From Hevea brasiliensis (lineage: Eukaryota > Streptophyta > Magnoliopsida > Malpighiales > Euphorbiaceae): a DNA stretch of 64,000 nt. Numbering within the stretch: position 1 is the first letter of the stretch; every line of letters starts with the position of its first letter. A program made the translations under genes and the position numbers. The notes beneath the pieces are model-generated. The model saw only the letters and a list, made by a program, of their open reading frames with translations, did no database searches and had not been told where the DNA came from. The stretch spans positions 42,242,320-42,306,319 of the forward strand of contig NC_079504.1 of the NCBI RefSeq assembly GCF_030052815.1, given 5' to 3'. Shown here one piece after another: positions 59,001 through 64,000 of this stretch.

Positions 59001-60414
59001 CTTAATGTTTTGGGTTCCTCCTTGTATGCTAGATCTGTGAAAGAATGGAACAGTGCATTGAAGAGGTTGAAAGAAATTCCCAATGAAAAAATTCTAAGTA
59101 AGCTTGAAATAAGTTTTGATGGATTGGAGGAAGTACAAAAAAAAATATTTCTAGACATCGCATGCTTTTTCAAAGGAAAAATGAAACGTTATGTGATGAA
59201 AGTACTGGAAAGTGGTGGATTATACCCAGCTATTGGTATAAGGGAGCTCATCGATAAATCTCTCATAACTATTTCAGACAACTGTGTGTGGATGCATGAT
59301 TTGCTGGAAGAAATGGGTCAAGAAATTGTTCATCGAGAATGTCGAGAAGAGCCTGGACGACGTAGTAGACTATGGCTTTATACGGATGTCTGTCACATCT
59401 TAATGAATGATACGGTTAGTATTACTCAATAATTAAGAATTATATTTGATTTGATAAACTGCCATTATAAATGTTATAAGTCTTTCAGTTATTTTCACCA
59501 CTAATTGTTGCCTTTGATTTTTTAGGGAACAAATCTAATTGAAGGTGTAGTCCTGGATTATATGTTTGATCAAGGAGAAAGATACATGAGTTCTAAAGCC
59601 TTCTTGAAGATGAAAGCTCTCAGATTGCTCATAATTTGCAATTTAAACCTCTCCAAAGACATTGAATATCTTTCCAATGAATTAAGGTACTTGGAATGGC
59701 GTGGGTATCCTTTCAAATCTTTGCCACAAACTTTTCAACTAGATCAACTTGCTGAGCTCCATTTGTCTTATAGCAGAATTGAACAATTATGGAAGGGAGT
59801 AAGAGTATGTATAATTAACTCCTTATATCTGTTTATTACTCAGGTTTTACTGTTTCTTTCTGATTTCCTTTCTATATCTTTTACAGCCTTTAAAGTTGTT
59901 GAAGATAATTGATCTTAGTTACTCCAAAAAATTAATCAAGACACCCGACTTTAGAGAGATCCCATACCTTGAAGAGTTGATTCTTGAATGTTGTACAGGA
60001 TTACTTGAAGTACACCATTCTATTGGACTTCTAGAAAGGCTTGTTTTACTGAACATGAAGAATTGCAAAAGCCTTACAGCTCTTCCAAGTAGCCTGTGTA
60101 ATTTGAAGTCTCTTAAAGTTTTCATATTGACTGGCTGCTCAAATCTTGAAGAATTGAAAGATAATATAGGGGATATGACATCTTTGGATGTGTTTGAAAT
60201 AGCAGGAATCGGTTCAACATCATTGCCATTAGCTCAGCCATGGGATTGTCTTTGCCCATGGTGGCTAATGCCTAAGAAGCCTACACCTGCCATGTCCTTT
60301 GAGTTGCCTTCTTTAAGAGGTTTTTGCATTCTTAGGAGACTTAATCTAAGTCATTGCGGTCTCACCGATGCAACGATTCCTTTTGATCTAAGTTGTTTCC
60401 CATTTTTACAATAA
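56046..60414 (+). CDS. TIR-NB-LRR resistance protein, right copy, with premature stop
   Basis: Intracellular immune receptor. Exons inferred from GT-AG sites: 56046-56539 (TIR), 58313-59414 (NB-ARC), 59526-59804 and 59887-60414 (LRR); phases agree throughout. The conserved start is probably ATG 56061 (MKENSSS), matching the left copy; ATG 56046 would add five residues. The product is about 795 residues. The TIR has DVFLSFRGEDTRKNF and WCLDEL with the NADase Glu. NB-ARC has GMGGIGKTT (58482-58508), VLVILDDVDE, GSRIIITTRDEH, GLPLALNVLG, FLDIACFFKG and WMHDLLEEMG. LRR units follow. TAA at 60412-60414 (FPFLQ|LDLSG) ends the frame in the LRR; the sequence continues in frame to a second stop, TGA at 60778-60780. 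NB-ARC is intact, so a truncated receptor is possible. Confidence 0.88.
56540..58312 (+). other. right TNL intron 1 with 1.5-kb insertion
   Basis: GT-AG ends. The first approximately 100 and last approximately 90 bases match the left copy's 433-nt intron. The middle (about 56640-58220) has no counterpart there. It is AT-rich, with no ORF or recognised terminal repeats. Confidence 0.75.
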
Positions 60415-60862
60415 CTAGATCTAAGCGGAAATGATTTTGTAAGCATGCCTGAAAGCATTAGTCAACTCTCTAAACTCTTAGCTGTTCGTTTTAGCAATTG
60501 TAAGAGGATTCGATCATTTCCAAATAATCTTCCTTCGGGTCTCAAGCATCTTAGTATGGAGGGCTGCTCTTGCTTGGAAACTTCATTAACTACAAGCATA
60601 AGTAGAAATTTTAAACTTGAAAACCTTCACTTTGTTGATTGCAAGAAGCTTCAGTCCTTGCATGATCTTTCATCAACCGTTTTACAACTTAGTGCGGAAT
60701 GTCTAAGTACACAGGAAAGTATTCCAAATCCATTTGAAGCAAGCACTTCAAGAACTTCATCGTTCACTCTTATAAAATGATTAAGGTTAATTGAGATTCG
60801 AGGCCAAAATCGTAGGCCACTTGCAAGGCTAATGAGTTACCTGCATTTCTTATTGGTGCATA
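60415..60862 (+). pseudogene. right TNL exon 4, part after the premature stop
   Basis: It continues in the same frame with LDLSGNDFVSMPESISQLSK, LKHLSMEGCSCLETSLTTSI and LENLHFVDCKKLQSLHDLSS. A TGA at 60778-60780 replaces the Trp codon (TGG) of the left copy. The 3' splice position is uncertain. Confidence 0.8.
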
Positions 60863-60881
60863 ACTCTCTCTCTCTGGTCAG

Positions 60882-60928
<47 letters not shown>

Positions 60929-60935
60929 AACACAC
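60863..60935. repeat. compound (CT)n(CA)n microsatellite in right TNL
   Basis: The counterpart of the left tract at 2284-2342, with the same GGTCAG interruption. Repeat numbers are higher here. Confidence 0.9.
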
Positions 60936-61148
60936 CCACATCTTGGGGGGCCCTAGATTTTTTTTTTAAAAAAATCACATTTTTCGGTGTATATATATAT
61001 ACTCTTACCTTTTTTTTAAGATATTATATATTTTTGTGTCACCCACATCTTGGGGGGCCCTAGATTTTTTTTTTTAAAAAATCACATTTTTCGGTGTATA
61101 TATATATACTATCTTACCTTTTTTTTAAGATATTATATATTTTTGTGT
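60933..61148 (+). repeat. 107-bp tandem duplication in intron 4 of right TNL
   Basis: Two adjacent copies, 60933-61039 and 61040-61148, each start CACCCACATCTTGGGGGGCC and end near TATATATTTTTGTGT. They differ by one or two short indels. The left gene has a single copy. Confidence 0.9.
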
Positions 61149-61389
61149 CATATGATATTGTATCATGTATTTGTTCCTTTTTTATGTTATCTTTGTGGAC
61201 CATAGCAAATTTCATTATGTGCATTCTGACTTCTTGCGAAAGAACTTTAGAATTTGTGCATTCCAGGACCAACTCTACTACTAAATAACTATCCAATTAC
61301 ACATGCATAGACCGAAAAAGTTTTATTTTCCCTTAGAATATTGCTGCAAAGCTACACATGTTAATTGTTAAGTAATAATTTTGGCTCAG

Positions 61390-61908
61390 GGACTCTTTAG
61401 TGCAAACACCCTTGTATCATTGTGTTTAGCCTCAAGTGAAGTTCCTGTGTGGTTCAACAGTCAAGGCTCGGGGTCTTCATTAGAAGTGCAGCTACCTCCT
61501 TATTGGTTGAATTACGGATGGGGAGGATTCTTTTTATCTGGAGTTTTTAGATTCCATCATGATCAGCCTCCTTCAGTGGATAGTTGTACTGTTGCCTGTG
61601 ACTTGCATGCATACAATTTGCCGTCGGAACAAAGTTTGTTTCTAGGTCGCTCTACGATGGAAATCGCTCAATATTTATGCATCACTTCTGATCAACTTTG
61701 GGTTAGCTTTGTGCCTCCTAGCTCCATAACTTGTCTAGATCAGTTGGAAGGGTGTAATCAACTTAAGGCGTCATTTTCTTCTGACCAGTTAGAGGTGAAG
61801 CATTGTGGACTTCGTCTAATGTATTATGAGGATGAATTATGTAAGGAATTCATGTTGTGCGATGAGCCTTTTGAGAATTTGGGTCTCCCAGGAATAACTA
61901 TTGCAGAG
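61390..61908 (+). pseudogene. right TNL exon 5: post-LRR (C-JID-like) domain
   Basis: After the acceptor TTTTGGCTCAG (ending 61389) the frame reads GLFSANTLVSLCLASSEVP, VWFNSQGSGSSLEVQLPP and GVFRFHHDQPPSVDS. It continues to CDEPFENLGLPGITIAE before a GTACGT donor at 61909. It is open throughout, but lies behind the stop at 60412. Further exons, if any, were not recognised. Post-LRR domains of this type help ligand recognition in known TNLs. Confidence 0.8.
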
Positions 61909-62617
61909 GTACGTTTAAATAGCTTTTTTAAAAGCGCATTGGCTTTTCGTGCCAGGAAACAAGCGCATTGGCTTTAATGACTTATCATCAGTCTTTATAC
62001 ATTTTGCTTTGTAGATATTTGCATTTGTTTACCTATGTTGACAAATATAGGTAATTATATTCTTTATAATTCTTTCCTTTGGTCACATTTTCATTACGTA
62101 GTATGTTTGGTTATTGAGATTTCATAGCAAAATTCGACGAGAGATAAAAATAGAAAAATTAAGTCAGTAAAATACACAATAATTGTTTTTCTTTATAGTT
62201 ATTCAATTAGAAAAATGATTGTGTGCACACACTACTCGCATATTAAATTATTTTTTTTTCAATTTCCTTTTGAGAATATGCTTTTTTTTTACATGAAAAA
62301 TTAAAATTTTGTTTCAGTTAAAAATTTATTTTATTTATTTTTTGTTAATAGATTTCTTTTTCCTTTAGTCACTCTTTTTGCTCAATTGACACTTAATTTA
62401 TTGTTTATTATTTGTATTGTAGGTTTTACATTTTTTTTTAATTGGATTGTAGGTTTAAATTTGCGGTTAACGGAAATGATCATGGGCCCCGATTGAGAGA
62501 TGTTAAATAGGAAAACCAATGTTATGCTCTTTTTATTATTACCAGTTTTGTTAGTTTTGTATGTAACGCGTATGGCATGTTATTATACTTGTTATATGGA
62601 CTCGTAAATTAATTTTT
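61909..62617. other. AT-rich downstream region of right TNL
   Basis: No recognised gene or repeat. It may contain the last intron or the terminator of the TNL. Confidence 0.5.
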
Positions 62618-63123
62618 GAGTAAATTATAATTTAGTCTTTGAAGCTTGATAAAATCTACAACTTAGTTCTTATATTTTTAAAATTAAATATTTTTGTTCT
62701 TAAAATTTACAAAACCTAAAATTTAGTCTCTTTATCTAATTTTCCATCTAATTGACCATTAATTATAGTAAAAATGACTAAAACGCTTTAATCTATATTT
62801 TCTAAATGAAATGATTAAGTCCCTAATATTTTTGTATTATAATCCTTTAATTTAAATTTTATAAACAAAATAGTGTCTTGATTTAAACTATTTTGGTTAT
62901 ACTATAAAACCTCAGAGATTAAATTGTTTAAGTTAGAAAATATATGGAGTTGAAGGCATTTTAGTTATTTTCACTACAATTAATAGCAAATTGGATGAAA
63001 CATTAAACTGAATGACTAAATTATAAGTTTTATCAAACTTTAGGAGCTAATTTGATTTGTTTTTAAAATATAGGAATTAAATTATAGGTTTTATCAAACC
63101 TTGGAATGAAGTATTATTTACCC
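62618..63123. mobile_element. MITE-like element, about 506 bp
   Basis: The left end GAGTAAATTATAATTTAGTC with a following TTGATAAAATCTACAA is the inverted, imperfect counterpart of the right end (reverse complement GGGTAAATAATACTTCATTC with TTTGATAAAACCTATAA). It has no ORF. Target duplication is unclear. Confidence 0.6.

Positions 63124-63126
<3 letters not shown>

Positions 63127-63188
<62 letters not shown>
63127..63188. repeat. (TA)n microsatellite
   Basis: About 30 uninterrupted TA units directly beside the MITE-like element's right end. Confidence 0.95.
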
Positions 63189-63193
<5 letters not shown>

Positions 63194-63397
63194 TATATAT
63201 GATATAATATTATTATAGTATTATAAATATTATATTGTTAATTATTTAAATTAAAATATTAATTTTAATTTGCTTTAATTATATAAGTAAAATGTTTATT
63301 AATCTAAGAATTACTATTACTTTGTTATCATTTCTGTATTATTTTATTAACATATAATATTAACTGAATTTAAACTTAAATATAATTTTTTAAAAGA

Positions 63398-63509
63398 AGG
63401 TAAACTATAATTTAGCCTCTGAGGTTTAATAAAATCTATAATTTAGTTTCTTTATTTTTAAAACTAAACAATTTAGTCTCTGAAATTTGACAAAACCTAT
63501 AACTTAATC
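63398..63509. mobile_element. 5' part of a second MITE-like copy, interrupted
   Basis: Starts AGGTAAACTATAATTTAGCC, follows the 62618 element for about 110 bases to AAAACCTATAACTTAATC, and is cut by an LTR at 63510. Confidence 0.6.
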
Positions 63510-64000
63510 TGTAACGCCCTCACCGTAGGTAGTCCGTATATTTTACTATTCTGACGACTAATGTCTGTTCGGACAGTCAGGATGTCTGGAACTACACTTA
63601 AACTATAGTGAGGAGGCATAAATTAATGAAATAAATATTAAAAAAATATAGGAAAAATTTTGAGAAATAAAATAAAATTTAGAGAATTTATTAATTGGTA
63701 TAAAATAATAAAAATTACCCGATGAGCACCATGAAAGGCATTTTGGTCATTTCACCCCTAGAGGTGAATTTTGACCTAAATGTCAAATTAAAATTAGGAA
63801 ATAAAATAATTAACATAAATTAAATTTATGAATTTGAATTTGGAAAATGAGAAGAGAAAGAAGAAGAAAAGAAAAGAAAAGAAAGGAAATAGACTTATGA
63901 AATTTAAAAACAATAAAGTACAATAATTATAGAAAATACATAAATACTCATAAGATGACAAAAGCCACCAACTCACTTCTTCTTCTTCTTCTCTCTCCCT
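63510..64000 (+). mobile_element. LTR start, same family as 46289-50202 and 51232-53384
   Basis: Begins TGTAACGCCCTCACCGTAGG and follows the other two copies closely to the window end. Whether it is a solo LTR or part of a complete element cannot be seen. Confidence 0.85.

Overview
This is nuclear DNA from a plant, almost certainly a eudicot. It holds two TIR-NB-LRR (TNL) disease-resistance gene copies with plant-style introns, in AT-rich DNA crowded with nested LTR retrotransposons. Grasses lack classical TNLs, so they are unlikely. The repeat style would suit a woody Malpighiales genome such as Euphorbiaceae, but that is only a guess. No tRNA, rRNA or CRISPR is seen.

Layout. (1) 1-1453: the 3' end of a Ty1/copia element on the + strand, inserted at the 3' end of the left TNL. 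(2) 1454-34810: a TNL pseudogene on the - strand, cut inside its NB-ARC exon by a 29-kb nested insertion. The host element (4506-33518, TSD ACATC) is a gag-only Ty3/gypsy element with 3.3-kb LTRs and a tRNA-iMet primer site. It was itself invaded by a 21-kb Tat/Ogre-type Ty3/gypsy element (7911-28862, TSD ATGCA) with 5.2-kb LTRs. (3) 34811-56045: 21 kb between the two TNL promoters, holding degenerate transposon DNA, a diverged tandem duplication (39.8-44.7 kb), a solo LTR with intact TSD (46289-50202, TSD ATTAA), a truncated LTR of the same family in opposite orientation (51232-53384), and a stray copy of the TNL upstream region (53.93-54.02 kb). (4) 56046-61908: the right TNL on the + strand, with all exons present but a premature stop in the LRR exon. 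(5) 61909-64000: a MITE-like element, a (TA)n tract, and a second MITE copy interrupted by another LTR that runs off the window.

The two TNLs form a divergent (head-to-head) inverted duplication. They share exon structure, TATA position and even a compound microsatellite near the 3' end. The insertion order reads directly from the nesting: TNL duplication, then the gag-only element, then the Tat element.

The Tat element is the richest object. Each LTR carries a spliced-looking antisense gene (a Transposase_28 / 'putative gypsy type transposon'-like protein with a coiled-coil tail) with its own TATA box, besides the sense promoter. The pro-RT junction contains a 175-nt intron that splices in frame. 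A second, Tat-type RNase H is present. After the pol stop lie six hairpins with a constant loop core and covarying arms, followed by 17 copies of a 61-bp minisatellite. Its coding region is dead while its LTRs are nearly identical, which points to mobilisation in trans.
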